64,000 bases of DNA from Polytrichum commune (lineage: Eukaryota; Streptophyta; Polytrichopsida; Polytrichales; Polytrichaceae). Positions 23,092-37,400 of this stretch are shown here, in pieces. The stretch spans positions 9,575,001-9,639,000 of the forward strand of contig OX485807.1 of the NCBI GenBank assembly GCA_950295325.1. The letters run 5' to 3'. Within the stretch, counting starts at the first letter, position 1, and each line of letters starts with the position of its first letter. The position numbers and the translations under genes were made by a program. The notes under the pieces were generated by a model that was not told the origin of the DNA, made no database searches, and was given only the letters and a program-made list of their open reading frames with translations.

Positions 23092-26000
23092 ACTGACCAT
23101 CATTATATTGGATGTGAGATGAAATTGATTTTAAAGTCCGGAAAGCCAAAAGTCTGTGGGTCTACAAGTACATCAAGGTGGTGGCAACCCAGCTAAGCAT
23201 GGTACTAAGAGCATGGGAGAGTGCAGTAGCCTATGTGAGATAAAGGGTATACTAAAGGTGTCTATTCTCGATCAAGACCCCATCGGCAATCTATAGGATA
23301 CTGAAATTTCAATCAGGCGGGGACTAAATTTCAAGAAGGTTGGGATTCGATTTCAATCATGCCAAAACCAATAGTGCCATGATACATGTCCTAGTTTTGA
23401 GTGAGGAGGAATGAGTGGTAATTATAGCAAACTCAAGACATTGGTAATATGTTCGGGCCAACTTTTGGCTTCAAAAATTCACAATAGTTTCAATTCAAGA
23501 AATAAAGTTATTGAAAATTTAGCAATCCTCTTGATTTTCATCTTCCTACATGGGAAAAATTTGCACTACTTTGTATTTCTCCAAATTTAGCAAAGAATCT
23601 CTTAATGTGATTGGTTATGGGTGCCTCTACTCTTATTTCAACTTCATGGTCTAGTAATTGATAGAAAGACTTGAGACTCCCTAATACTACGTTTTCAAAT
23701 GGTTCTTGAAACTTATTTCCAATGGAGGTATATAGGGGGCATTCCAGCACATAATGTGCCTCAAACCAATCCACATGGTTTTGTGTTCACTCAAACAACT
23801 TTTGAGAGCATTTTTCATATCAAGTTTCAGAAGAAAAAGAGGGAAGTTTCTAGGCGTTGTTTCCTATATTTACAAATAATATATGGAAGGTAGTTGTAAC
23901 ATTGAGCATAATTTAAATCTTTGATGAGGTTAGAAGGCAAAATGTTCATGCTCTAATAGAAATGTTTAAGTTTTGCATATAGTAATGTACTAGCTAGAGT
24001 GCCCTTTCACATATTAAGGTATGTGGGTATTATTTAATTTGTTTTTTTATGTTCTCCAAGTTTTATTGGTAAGATTTACCCAACAACACTTGTGTTGCAT
24101 TAGCAAAATCTACAAAAGGCTTAAGCAAAACTTATGTTGAAATTCAAACTTCCCCTACTTTAGTTATGGTTAGAGCATGTTTATTGATTTCTTAGCTAAA
24201 TACATATATACCCTATTGGTCAATTGTGTTAAAACATGAGTGTGGACTACTAAATAAAATTCAAAGACATAGTGCAATCTTCTACTTTTTCCATGTGTTA
24301 TGATGTGTGCTCTTTGATCCCCCACCTAACCACACACAGTCCAATCACAAATACTAGGGGTTTGATTGAGATCATAAGTAGCCAAATAACATCTCCATAC
24401 CTTAAGTTATAATTCCCGGGGGTGGGCGTTATTGATACTTCCATCCTTACAAGGCAAATGCATTACACAAAATGATGTGCTTATCCCAAAGCATGATGAT
24501 CTAGAGTGCACAATAGGACATCATTTTGAAACCCCATAACTCATGCAATGCAAATTCATTTGTTTTTATATAAAGATAGACTCCATAGTCATGATGGGTT
24601 TGAAATAAGTAGGTGTTCAAAATAGATGACGGAAGAGAATGTTTGAAACTGATCTTGAAAAGAATTTTCCAAGTTTTGAGGACAATTTGGATAAGCCTTT
24701 GAAGGGATTCATAATTCAATGCCATTTTTTCAAGAGAAAGACAATATTGATTAAGTTTGACACTCACAACTCTACCAAAATGACTTAAATGAACTCAAGG
24801 TGCATGTCATGTCAATGGTTTGGTGGTTGAGGTGTACGTTCTTTGGCTCTACTTTTGAGGGATAAGGAGGAATAAGGTTGAGTCATTGATGACTCGCCTT
24901 GTCAACTATTTGGATCGAGAGGAACAACCTTACATTTAACAACACCAAGTGGGAATGATGTACTTTAACCTCATATTTGGCAAGGTCTCCTTAACTACAC
25001 CCACATTGCTTGGGATAGGGCTTAAAAAAGAGCAGAGAAAGTCGTCATCTTGAGCAACTTTGACATGACATGATGGGCCAACAAACTCCTCTACTATAGG
25101 TCAAATAGTAGAAATATGATTTGGAATACTAGGGGTTTACTTGTTGGCTTACTATAGTTGACCACAATGATACTTATCTCTCTTGGGATGGTGGGCCTGT
25201 TCCACTCAATGCACCCAAGAGGGTTCACATACTCTTTCTTTTTGAGTCCCAATGGCCTTGTATGTTTGAATTATTTGGAATGGATCATTGTTTCATTCAT
25301 CTCAAGGAAAAGTATATTTAAAAATGCATTGTTGACAACTATGAGCCACAAGTACTTTACCTTGGTCAACTATGACACATGATGTACTATGTACTTGGGA
25401 GCAGTTGCAATGCTTGCAATTTACTTTCTTTGGTTCTATTTTGATTGAACCAAGATAAAGCCTCAAGACCAAAGCATGGGAGAGGATTTATAGGAGACCA
25501 TTATTCCTTGACAAACTTTTCACTAAAATCCATGGATTGTTTCTCTCCACTCCAGAGATTGCACCAATAGGAGGGACAATCATTAAGGTCATACTAACTC
25601 TTCTACTACAAGAGTACTTGTGTTTAACCAAAAAAATCTTAGTTGGGGCTGGTAAGCCCAAACGCACCTTCAAAAGATCATGTCTGAGGAAGCCAATTGC
25701 TATACACTTGACTAGTTGCTACACAAAATCATTAGTCCACAAGTTGAACCAAGAAGGCATCACCTAGTTTAGATGTTTATACAATTTCATTACAACGATT
25801 TGTTATACAATTTTATTGTAAATTTTTTGAATAATTGCGTACATTAATCGTGTACAATCGTGTATATTGAATTACCTTTATCCAACAAGAATTCATGGTT
25901 GCAGTATCCATTGAAACGGATTTAGCGCTAACAACTGGACATGTCTCAGTATAAGATAAATATTCATTTGGAATATCACAATCAAAATTTCAAGTTTTCA

Positions 26001-27090
26001 CGTTTGGCTGAAGGATTTACATTGATGTCACAATGACTTGTAGATTGTGACTTGGATCAATTGATTTTCTTTTTCATTGCTCATCATTGTTGGAATTAAA
26101 ACAAACAAGCTGGAAGAGTTCAACTGTCACAAGAGATTAGAATTGCCATGGAACAGAATTGGAAAGTCCATTTTATAACCTTCTCCAGCAACAATTCTTG
26201 GTAAACAGTGACAAAATTCCATGGGACTGGGTGGGAATGGACTCGTGATGTGGGTGCAAGTGAATTAATTAGGGATTCACAGTTCACTGATCGTTGGTTT
26301 AGGTCAAAATATGCGCATAAGCTTCGTGGTTGTGTAAAACAATCTGACATTCAAGTATTTGACAAGTATATATTAGTATTGATGAGATTTCAGAATATAT
26401 CGATTTGAATTGCATAAAGTATGGTTTAGGTTTTGCTTCTGATGAGTTTCACAATTAGGCTTGTAGCTATTGAAGTACTATTCATAGCTACACTGATTAT
26501 CCAAATTAATGTGTGTGGTACTAATTCTTGAGACAAGTACTATTTTGCCAAGTCTCAAAATTAGCAAGGGCTTAACTTTTTACAAAGTGATACTAAATCT
26601 AGGAATACAAGCTCATTTATCATATATTTCAAGAAAATTAGTGTGTGTTCCAAAATGTTTGTAGAGTGATATATATATTTAGAAAAAAAAAGCAAAAATG
26701 AATAGTGCCAAGGTGAATAGTGTCAGTACTTTCACTAAATAATTTTGCTATGAATAGTATTTTAATGAATGATGTTGGGATTAACGATGCTTCCTAGATT
26801 TTTTGGTGGCACTAATTTCATAACATAAGAGAATTATTTAGTATCACCTTCACTAATTTCCCACACTCACTATTAACCCTCCCTCGCTAATTGGGATAAT
26901 CAGTGCAGTGACAATTGTCGATAGCCCAGTATAGTGCATGACAGTGCAATTTGTACTGGTCGACAATTGATGGGTTGAGCCAAAAGAATTGGTAGCTCTA
27001 AAATAGAAAAATGAAAGGCACTGGAAAAATGAACACTATCTATATCACTGCAACAAACTTGTGTTTGCATGAGTGAACAATTTTATTTGG
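23092..27090. other. AT-rich spacer between copies B and C
   Basis: Long low-GC stretch. Open frames at 25158-25382 and 25537-25767 (plus) and 24501-24767 (minus) have ordinary amino-acid composition but no recognisable domain. The text resembles heavily mutated transposon remains, but I cannot identify any. No tRNA, rRNA or terminal repeats were found. Confidence 0.4.
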
Positions 27091-27099
27091 TTAATAGAG

Positions 27100-30000
27100 G
27101 GACTGCTGATTACGCTTCAATTGTGCTTGGGATCTTGCAAGCACACTTGGGCGAGAACTCCAAAGGATTATACCACTGCTGGCTTTTCTCACTCAGAAAT
27201 AACTCCTATGTCAATCAAGAAGATGATGTGAATTAAACCTACATAACAACAACGTGTCCCTACTTGGGGTTTCTCAATCTCAGAGAAGTCACAAGGAGCA
27301 TGTCACCATTAATCACACCTAGCAGAATGTATATTACGCGCTGGCTGTTCTTTGAAGCTTGTCTGCAATCACCCTTACTGGTCGATATATAGCGACAAGT
27401 AAAGGATGGGTGCATGGGCTAAACAAGTTAATCAGTAGCTTGACTAGAAATTCTATTGAGTTATATTGAGCTTGAGAGAACGGAAAGAGAGCCCACCTTA
27501 CTTATATATTTTTCGTAACTGGACTCTGACTTCCTCGTGGCCTCCATTACTATTAGACCTGCAAAAAAAGCAGAAGGACGTCAATGGAGGATCCGTCTTG
27601 AAATACTTTCACATGACGAGCGAGGCAAGAGTAGAAGACAATCCAGAAAATAATGAGTTTCTCAAGCCTGCTAAGAGGATTTAAGGCTTCAAGTTGTCTG
27701 CCCCGTTGTATAACCACATGCTACATTCGAAGCTTCAACTGACTCAGACTAAAAGTAGATCAATATCATTTCCTCACAAGTCACTTAAATTAAGGTCGTT
27801 ATACTGCATTTGAGCAAGGAAAGTCAAAGGAAACTTTAACAAGGAAGTGAAGGCAGTGAACGACGAGGAGTGCACTATGCAGCTTTTGAACGTCAATTGT
27901 ATCTTCCGACCTGCAGAATGTGCACTGACCCGAATAACTCTGAAGAATCATACCCTTTCCGCACGGCCAATCATCCACAGCAGCAGCACTACGAGGATCA
28001 TCTATCGAGATGTTCCAGGTTGCACTCCTGCAGTGTTGAAGATATTCACACGCTGTGCAACTGCGATTGCATACGTTTCAGAACTTGTTTACTGTTAGCC
28101 AGACGTTCTACTCCAACGTGGAGCAGAGACCAGAGTGACTCTTAATTCAGTTTCTACCACGATCTGTGCCGGACTGTTTAGCGAGTAGACATAGAGCCAA
28201 TTGTTGCACTTCAATTCACCCATAGCTTGTGTGAGTCTTCAATGATACATGCAAAATAGATTAAAAATGGGGAACAGCTGGTTCAACCCTCTGTCCTGCG
28301 TCAAGCTAGCGAATTCAGAATTAGCTAGCCATTCATGATTTGAACTACTTCATAAACCACTCAAATCCAGTCTCCTTCCATGACACCATGTCAGTCGGGC
28401 TGAGAAAGGGCATATTATTAACAGTGGATAACAAGCAACAAATCCAGAAAGACGAAAGTACTACATACACTGTTATCCACTGTTAATGATAGACAAACTA
28501 AAATTACCTCATTGTTTTATATGAGATTTTATTCTTGGTATATGAATTGCTGAATGCGACATTTGAGTAAACCAGCGGCTCTAAAGGACTGCTAGAGTTT
28601 TCTTGAAAGTTTTTGCGAGACGACCAACTTTTGCAATCACGAAATAAGCATACCTTGATTACAACTGCCACGATTTCCTTCAGAAACTAAGAAGCAGATG
28701 TTCTCCGTGCATTTGTTTCCTGATGAAATTTCAGACAAGCAACACAAGGACCATTTTGTTAATTAAGATTGTAAATCTTCATGTAAGCTCCAGAAATGAA
28801 AATAATAGCAGATTCTACATCAACTTCTCAAAACAAGAACTTCACCAACCCCACCATAGTGCAGGGTGACGAACCATGTGGTAAGTGATGCGACCATGTG
28901 TCAGTCCTGTCCAGACTCACGGAAGAAAAATTCGAGCTCTCAAAAAACCTTCTCCAGATGCCTGAGACCGTGAATTTGAAACTTATGTGACAACTTCTTC
29001 CCCAGATCCGCTCTCATTTTCCTCTCGTTAGCAGACTGTAAATTTCTATCCTTTCGTGAAGAGTTCAGGATTTAACATGCTTAGAGTCACATGAAACATA
29101 AACCCATTACATGCTCTTCCTATAACACATCTCGACTGACCTACAATCCCCTACAATATAATGTAAGCTTACTTTCTGTTGAAATTCTTGCAATGATTAT
29201 CGGGTAGTGTGACTGGTAAAAGTATGACATTGACCTTGCAACTGCACCAGATTTACTGACCTGCTCAACTAGTTTTATACCCTTGATTGCACTCCCAAAC
29301 TATGGGTGTTCAACCACGTACCTTCACAGGTTATAACTTATTATTCAACACCTCAAGATGTATCTTACATGGAGGGAGGAATGGTAGTTAATTTCCACGA
29401 GTAAGAGTTAGAATTAGAAAATAATGATCCATGTAAAAGTAAGAATTGAGGTGTTCAATGATGTAGTTGATAAGAATGACATGAATGATGCAATTCAGCT
29501 TTCTGAACCACTGAAATAATATTTATTCTGGACAAGAATTTGCAACCACATACACGTTGGGTTGAACTTGGATAGTTGGTCTCTCTGTTCCTCTGGACCT
29601 TGCAACTATAAATTGAAAATTATCTCAAATAACAGAACTGTAGCTAGCCTTCTGTAAGAGCTACCGACACCTGTCCGAGATAAAACAGCAATAAGTCCAC
29701 GACGCTTGTGAATGAGTGGAACTTTCGATGTTGAATTGTTCTGACATACATCAAGTTTTAGTCATCCTCCCTTGAGATGATCGGGGTGCAGACCAGCTAA
29801 TAAGTTCTAATTCCGTCTGCACACAGATAGCATGAATTCACGAATGCAAGACCGACAGAGGAAAGGGACACAAAAGTTCTGTATCCAGATAGTAAATCTC
29901 TAAAGAGAAGACAAACACCTCAGTGACCTCACTAACACAAATTCATTAACGAAAGCTTGCAGGCGCATGCTGACATACATTATCTGAAGCTCGTCAATAC

Positions 30001-32760
30001 AACTTGAGTTCGTGCACAGTTGCTAGCCAGGATATCATAACCAATGTCTCAACACTCAAGGGACATGTGATTTTCAAATATCCAACATGTGATAGCTTTG
30101 TTAACAAAGGGACATTCTAACGCAGTCTGCTCGGAAGCAACACCTCATCACCGATCCACAAGGCCATCACCTGCATGTGTAATGTAAAAATTGCAGAAAC
30201 CAACTACTGACTTTAAATGGTGCTGCTTACCTTGTGACAATCTAAGAATATGTTTTTCACATCATTACACCACCGACAAGTTCATAGTTTGCAACCCAAG
30301 CTTCAAAAGGTTCCCGCTACAAATATCATCTACATGGCATCAGAACAGGTCAACAAGAGTATAATTGCTCACGAAAACGACGAGAATTGAACATGTGATC
30401 GCACAACAACTTCTGGCGATGTAAACCACTGGCAAGTTGCCAACATAATACAGTTTTGGTGTTATCAGATCCGTACAGGTCTTAGGATTTACTTACAAGA
30501 GCACGTTGATGATACTGCCTTCCCGACGTCCACACGTTATCCCGGTGATTTCGGAGATCTGCAACATGGCACAGGGGGGCTGAAATGCATGCATACCTAT
30601 TGATCACTTCTCTAGAAAGTACAGAGGATATGTACTTCAGGTCCCCCTCTACAGACGGAAAAAGAAGAAGCCTAGGAATTGCACGAATTTGTTCGAGTAC
30701 CAAGTTCAGACTGCATCAACTCCTCTGCAAAATATTAGAAGCTTCGGTCAATCTAATCCATTGAATGCTAAGAAACAATAGCAGTTATTTTCTCTTTCGT
30801 AACTCCATCCTTACTACTGACTGTGAGTGTCTGCAATGGGTTTATTTGGAGCAAAATCACATCTGTTTGATGTCTTCAAATGATGGACACCTTTATCATG
30901 CGTTCCTGAGCTTTCAGTGTACTTCTTTAGTTCCAGCAACCACTTTAAATTGTAGATCACACTTGTCTTCAAAATTTCAGAAATATCAGTACAGAGAAGA
31001 CAACAGCCAATAGTGCTCTATGAAAACATCAACGCGCCTGGCTGGACAGAATTGGATGACCTTGCAACATCAAAGACATCATTGTCACTTCAGCATCCAA
31101 TTTTTTTGAATGGTCACAGGTTAGGATACTCTTTCTTTACTCTGTGAATGCTTCCGATCCCCCAAAAAAGAATATCACTGAGATATTATTCCGTCCTTTC
31201 AGCGGCCGATAAATTACCAGTTCACCTTGTAGGAGACCTCAGCTCTCCACCGCATTCCAGCTACTCTAGAAAGGAGACGAACATGGCCAGAAACTATCAT
31301 TCTATGTTGTATGATTTTTGAAATTGTTCACTTCGTGTTTACCTAAACCTAACCTTCAAAGAAGTTGACCTACACGCTGCATCTTCTCTCAAGTTGTATC
31401 ATATGTGCAGATTACTGAAATGTGAAATATCAGAACAAAGGAAGTTGACATAACCTCTTGCCGGAGTTTCTTAAACAAATTTTTTTTTACACATGATCCA
31501 AGATCACGGAACAAGCACTTCTGGATTGACAACTTTTGACAAAACTTCAACACGAAGTTGGAAACGAAACCACATAAAGGAGAGAGTGGACTGCTTAAAT
31601 TCGTCAATTTTACTTTGCAATGGTTAGGGTCAGTTTTGGCGCCACGACAAGCACTACACGTTCTCTTCCTTCAAACAACAATATTTGGTTCTCCTTAAAA
31701 AATTGCAACACTGAGAACATGAGGCAAGGTACGTTGATTCCTCCTTACCTAATATAGTTGCCCTCGCCGGTAAGAGTATCTTTGCGGATGTGAGGGACGC
31801 GAAGACAGGTATTCCTGTTTCTAGTCTCAACAGGCAATTTATCTTTCTCATGCAGTCCTCCAGATCAAGTCTTACTACCCTCAGCTCCGAAAGGTCCTTT
31901 GTTGCTGCTAAGAGACAGGTCGAGTATGTTGCTGGATGCGACTTTCAAGATCTAAGCCTGTACAGTACATTGTCACATAGGTGCTGTATCGTTGGTCCTT
32001 GCGAGATGACTTTCGGACCACCGTCAATGCCGCCGTGATACTGGAGACTGCGCGTAAACGTATCCCAAGTTGAAGCACGCATCCAAGAAAAAACAGTGGC
32101 GGGAAGTTCTTTGAAAGTGACTGATCCTCCGGCCCCTTCCAAATCTGTTTCCACGGACAGTTCATTTCTGTAACACGCAGTGCGATCCCGCCCTTGTCTG
32201 TTCTCGAGCTTCACTCTTCACATAACATATTTAACACCAACCCTGCATACAGCTCCGATCCTTTATCGAATTTCGAAGGTGTTGGCTGGGGTTTGGACGG
32301 GAGATCTGAGATCCATTGCTCGCCAGAAATTGTCCTTGTCCGGCATACTGGAGTAGTGACAACTGAAAACCTACTTCCTCAACTGTGAGTGATATAGTTT
32401 CATTCGCCACTGTGGGAGACATTTCCTTTCTGTGCTCCAATCTCACCAGAGGCAGAGCAACGGCGTTCAAGAGCATGAGCCAAGGAAAGCTGCTGACATC
32501 ATGCTGACAAATGATGCTCAGGTTGAACACTAGGCATGGCTGAAATAGGAGAGTTCGAGATTGAGGGGGTTCCAGACATTCTAGGCCCGATAATTAATCT
32601 GCTCTCCAAGACTCCATGAATGTCCGACATGCCAAGGAATAAGAATTTGGCTCATTCTTCCATGCTCTACTTGGGCCCAGGAGTGAGTCCTCTCGTGCCT
32701 TCATATTCATTGGAGCTTGAAAAGTCCAGTAGTAGGGCCCAGATGCATGCATTATGAGGC
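27100..32760 (-). repeat. Copy C of the duplicated A-F locus
   Basis: On the minus strand the order is as follows. A promoter-proximal block with agaatttggc...gggcccag text lies at about 32645-32682 and is shared with copies D and E. Then come a leader, an exon-like frame starting MSPTVANE (part of 32231-32530) and the 37-bp block (31769-31807, more diverged). A donor-like TATATTAG|GTAAG lies near 31748. Module Y (28.8-31.1 kb) also occurs in copies E and F, and module X (27.1-28.8 kb) follows. The text FLASNGSQISR here matches FWADNGSRIFR in copy E. However, the differing positions are almost all amino-acid changing, and copy D is frameshifted, so purifying selection is not evident. Confidence 0.5.
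28417..28487. repeat. Perfect 17-bp inverted repeat
   Basis: Arms at 28417-28433 and 28471-28487 carry TTAACAGTGGATAACA and its mirror, separated by 37 bp. It lies in module X of copy C and is not visible in the other X modules. Confidence 0.75.
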
Positions 32761-34420
32761 TCTTTTTTCCCCTTGTTTCCTCAGTCCACTAAGTCCTTTT
32801 AATCGCGCCTCGGCAGGAACTCTGCAATCATTTCAATATATTAGTCTGGACCCACTAACCCATCAACAACTTCAAACATTCAGAGAAGAATGTCATTTAT
32901 ATCAATAGAAACAGCCCTTTCAGTGTACTGAGAGGACGTTAAACATGAGGTAAATTATTCATCAGTTCATGTATGCCACTAAGTTTTAAATTTCCCAAAA
33001 TGGTGGCAAGCCATTTGACTAGGGACCATCCACAACAATTCACTTCCAATGAACCACCTTCCACGACATACCTAGGCACCCAACAACAAACTCTTATCTT
33101 GAGTTTTTTGCAACACCTCCATTAAAAGGTATTGTGAGGATCATGAAAAAGTATGGAGATTTAAATGGTGAGCTTTTGTTATCCATAAAAATAGTTCTTA
33201 TCTAGTGCATGTGCATTTTACTTTAAGCTTTTCACTACTTCAAAGGAGAAAGTTTACACCTACTAAGCAAGTCAAGCTTGAAGTTTTCATTGATTTTCTA
33301 GTAATACGGACCAATGCTATTGAAGTCTTTTGGGTCAACACTCAGGTTGCTCCTTTGTTAAGATATTGGGGTCACTTACACTATAACCAAGGGCCATGAA
33401 ATTTTGAGGGTCCTTGAAACTCATTAGAAGGCCATATCATAGGAAATTGATATTGAATCTTGTGCATGGTGGACCTTCAAGTATAACGTAGAGACATTTC
33501 ACGATTGGGCTTTCAAACAAATTCTATTTCGTTAGTATCTTCTATTTATATGGACCCTTTTACAAAGTAAGTTAAGATAATGAAAGATTGTGATTTTTCT
33601 AGTGTCGTCATGATTTCCCGGTTTTGTATTGAACCCACCTCTTTCACTGATGTTGACACGAAATCTAGTAAACCATGTAACATCATCCATTACGTGCCAT
33701 TTAAGACTCCATGTGGGTTTTCATCCACTCAAACTTCCTTGGTTCCCTAAGCCCTCTAAAAAGACTAGTGTAAAGTGAAGCAGGATGGTCAGCGCATTTT
33801 CCACCAATGAGAGATTTTGTATATATCAGAGGCCCTCAACCTCTGGTGTAAAGTGCCCCTTAGTTCAAACACTAAGACGACCACCTGGACCATGTTTTTT
33901 GTAACGCGGTCTTCATTGGAAGCAACATGATTGATCCAAAAGAACCCAGGAGGTTTTCCTACCAGCGCGTAACCGTGAAACCATGAACTCATTCACAAAT
34001 ATTGCAATTGCTTAATTTTCCAAACCAAGACTAGTACAGGAATACATGAGAATCTAAGAGTTCCTTTTATCCTTTTCAGAAACTAAAAAATGAGAAATGT
34101 TCCTTATGAATCTACTCCTTTCTAAATTATGGCCGTGTACATACGTCGACACTAGTGATTATGGTACTTCCAATCATTAAACATTGCCCCAATGATGGAT
34201 GTAACACATTGGTCAAATTGATTAGCTTGTACAGTTCTAGTACAATTTACCTATTTAGGTACAGGCTTCGTGTCAAACGCTTAGAGTGTAATATGTAATA
34301 TACTACAGATAAACTGCAAGCAAAATATTTTTTGCAAAAAGTAATACTTGGTTCTTACATTGTACCTCATCGCATTTGGCAAACCATGAACATGAACTCT
34401 TTCAGTGCTTGAGCTGTCAA
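32761..34420. other. Spacer between copies C and D
   Basis: AT-rich. The plus-strand frame 33205-33399 and the minus-strand frame 33789-33992 have no recognisable domain. Nothing else is supported. Confidence 0.5.
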
Positions 34421-34429
34421 AGGATTATT

Positions 34430-37400
34430 AAGGAGAAAAAGGGGAGGGTTGGGGGGGGAAGAGAAAGAAAATGCCGCCGGAATCTAGCACTACAGCAACC
34501 CCTTAGAACCACAAACTACAGGAATTTCAGCTCTTACCTTCATGTCTTCTGAGAATTGCAAGGGTTCACATTGCTGGAAGTATTCATCGGTGATGAAAGC
34601 TCCAATTTGTAATACAAGAGAGTTGAACTAAGAATTCTTGGCAAACGCTTCTGGAAGGGTCCCGTTGTCGTTATAGTAGGGGACTGTTTGCATCTACTGC
34701 CTGCAAGAACCCCCGTGTCAGCAATGTGTAGACATCATCAACAATAAACTTCAGTAAGTTTTATTCATTCCCAGAAATTTATATCGGTAACATCAACTGT
34801 GCCTTAAGTTTAGAGTTCAAGGGAACAAACCAACTAGGTCAATCAATAACAATGTGTAACTTAGAAGAGGAGACATTCATCCACACCCTTTGATATTTGG
34901 CAAAAAACTTCAGAACCTGGCACGCCTTCAACAACTCATTCTTGTAAAATTGGCAGGAGAAGTTCTATATTACAGTCAGGTTTCGGAGGAGCATGGGGGA
35001 GCATGGGGGAACATGCTGAAAGCAGTTGTCCACGGATTGCTATTCATCGTTCACCGCCATATCTGCCAATCCTTCAATCTCCCAACCACCATTTAGTGTT
35101 ACTATAGAGAGTTGGTAGCGATCTAATATGCAGAGTCGAATTCACATGAGGATCATAGAGTCGGAGACCCGGAACGTAAACCACTCATCTATAAGAATTT
35201 TGAGCGTGGAAATTTTCCAAACACATGCCTAAGCGTTTAAGAACAACGAATTCAGTCATATATTTTTGCTAAGTCCTTCAAATTATCTTCCAAAGCACGA
35301 CTAGTACTAACAATGATAGATCAAACTCTTGTTCTCTCCCACAGCATTGCCCATGCACAACTATGACAAGGTCGATAACGTGAATGCACATATTAAATCT
35401 GCCACCGTTCCGGGTCAATTTACGTTTTTAATGCTACCGTAGCATTCAGTCATTAGATTGAGTTCCGGTGAACTTACTGTGATTGACCTGGTGTTTTCGA
35501 AACAGGTTTTGATGATGCAGTCTCGTCTTACAGAATACTAACAGTTTCGAGTATGCACTGATGCAAAAGAACTTCGTCAAAAGAGATCCTTGTCACAGGT
35601 TTCGACCACATTCTTGTCACATTGGCAACAGAGCCCTAGTATAATGGGAATGATGTGAAGCTTCCTAGTTGAACCACTGCATAGGCTGCAGTAAACAACT
35701 ATTGACCATGCAATACACCTAGATTGAATCAACCTTCACATATCCAGAGTCCTCAGAAAGTGGTAACCGAGAAAACTGTGAAACTCTTTGACCCGCAGAG
35801 AGCGCGATGTGCATGCCAGGCTTCTTATTATTGACAAGGATCTATAACTGGTACCTAAACGTGCGATGTGTGATAAGATTTAAGTAAAGGAGATGCAGAA
35901 GTTCGTGCATTGTAAGTGTATCCAATTGGAGCGACGTATGATGCAGAGCGTTGAACGTCAAGGGAATCATGTTCCCCATATTGAAACTACTCAGACGTCA
36001 GCCCTCCTTCGTGTCTCTCATGATTTTCACATCGCCCATCATCGAGCAAGTCAGTTCTTATTCAAGCTTGCAGCAGCACTGAAATCTAACATAATTAAGG
36101 ATCAGTCGACTCTGCAGCTGATAACAAGCACAGGGACATGCAGAAATGTCGACAGTTTTCCTTACTCTAACATACTCCTCCACAGTGATGTGAATTATTC
36201 AAATGGCACAGGGTTGACTCTACGCTGAAGTCACATGCTTCATGTGGTGTCCATATTTCCATACAGGTAGTAGTCACTATCTCGCCAATTCTAGGTGGTG
36301 AAATAGTGGTAAAGTATAAAAATTCCAATTCTACACCAGAAATCAACCCTCCTACAAAGGGTCACTCGAAGTTCATCGTTGTAATTCTATGATGGGATAA
36401 CAATAAAACCCAGAAGGAATACCTGCAGTATTAGTGATCTCAACCCCACGACATTACTTTCAGGCTATGTGCAGATGCCAACCAAGAAAGACATCTATAA
36501 CGATTGTCACACTCTTCGCAATGAGGAAGCATGAATAACGTTGTACAACAAGTGTGCATGTATAGTGTTCAACAAGTTTGAGAACACTATACATGCACAC
36601 TGTTGCTAGTACAAACATAAATTAATCCATAAACTTCGGCTGGCGACATTTGATACTATCCATCCTTTACACCTTTAGGCGACCCACAAATCCCAAAAGA
36701 GATCCTGTACCTGAGATGAATTTCTTTGTCATTTCAGCGACTGAGAACTGACAAAATCACCTGGAAGTAGACCCGAACTCCCTCGGCCTTTACTTCGTCT
36801 ACACACAGAGATGCGCATGGAAAGAGATTACCCCTGTTCCTTGAACATGTTTTAAATTGTTGTGACCATCGGTGGCATCATACTAACCTTGACCTAAGCT
36901 TGAAAAGAATTGACCTAGATGTTGCATCTTGTCGAAGGTCCAGTAAAAGGAGTAATTCCAGGACAAACTAATTCACATGACCTCTTCATAAACTACTGCT
37001 TACTCGATCAAAGCTGAACGAATTGACAGATTCCTTCAACTGAAACAAGAATTTCCAAGTATATATTGCGTGGATTGCTTAATTTCTTCAAATTTTCCGT
37101 TGCCTGGTGATGACGGTTAGAACCATTTCGGCGCCTGGACAAGTGCCAACTGCTTTCTTCCTTCAATAACATATATTCGTTCTCAATATGAAGTTTGCAG
37201 AGACTGAGAGGTTGAGGCAAGATGCCTTCACTTCTACTTACCTAATATATACTCGACCTCGCTGGTAAGGGTTCCTTTGCAGATTTGCGACGCGAAGACA
37301 GCCTTCATGTTGAATCTGGTCTCTCCAGAGCATAAGCATCTTATTCATACACTTCTCTGGGTCGAGCCTTGGTATGTTTCAGATCCGACAGCTTCTTTGT

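Noticed and set aside
33205-33399. Frame with protein-like text in the C-D spacer
   Set aside because: Short, no domain, and flanked by stop-rich AT DNA; no second line of evidence.
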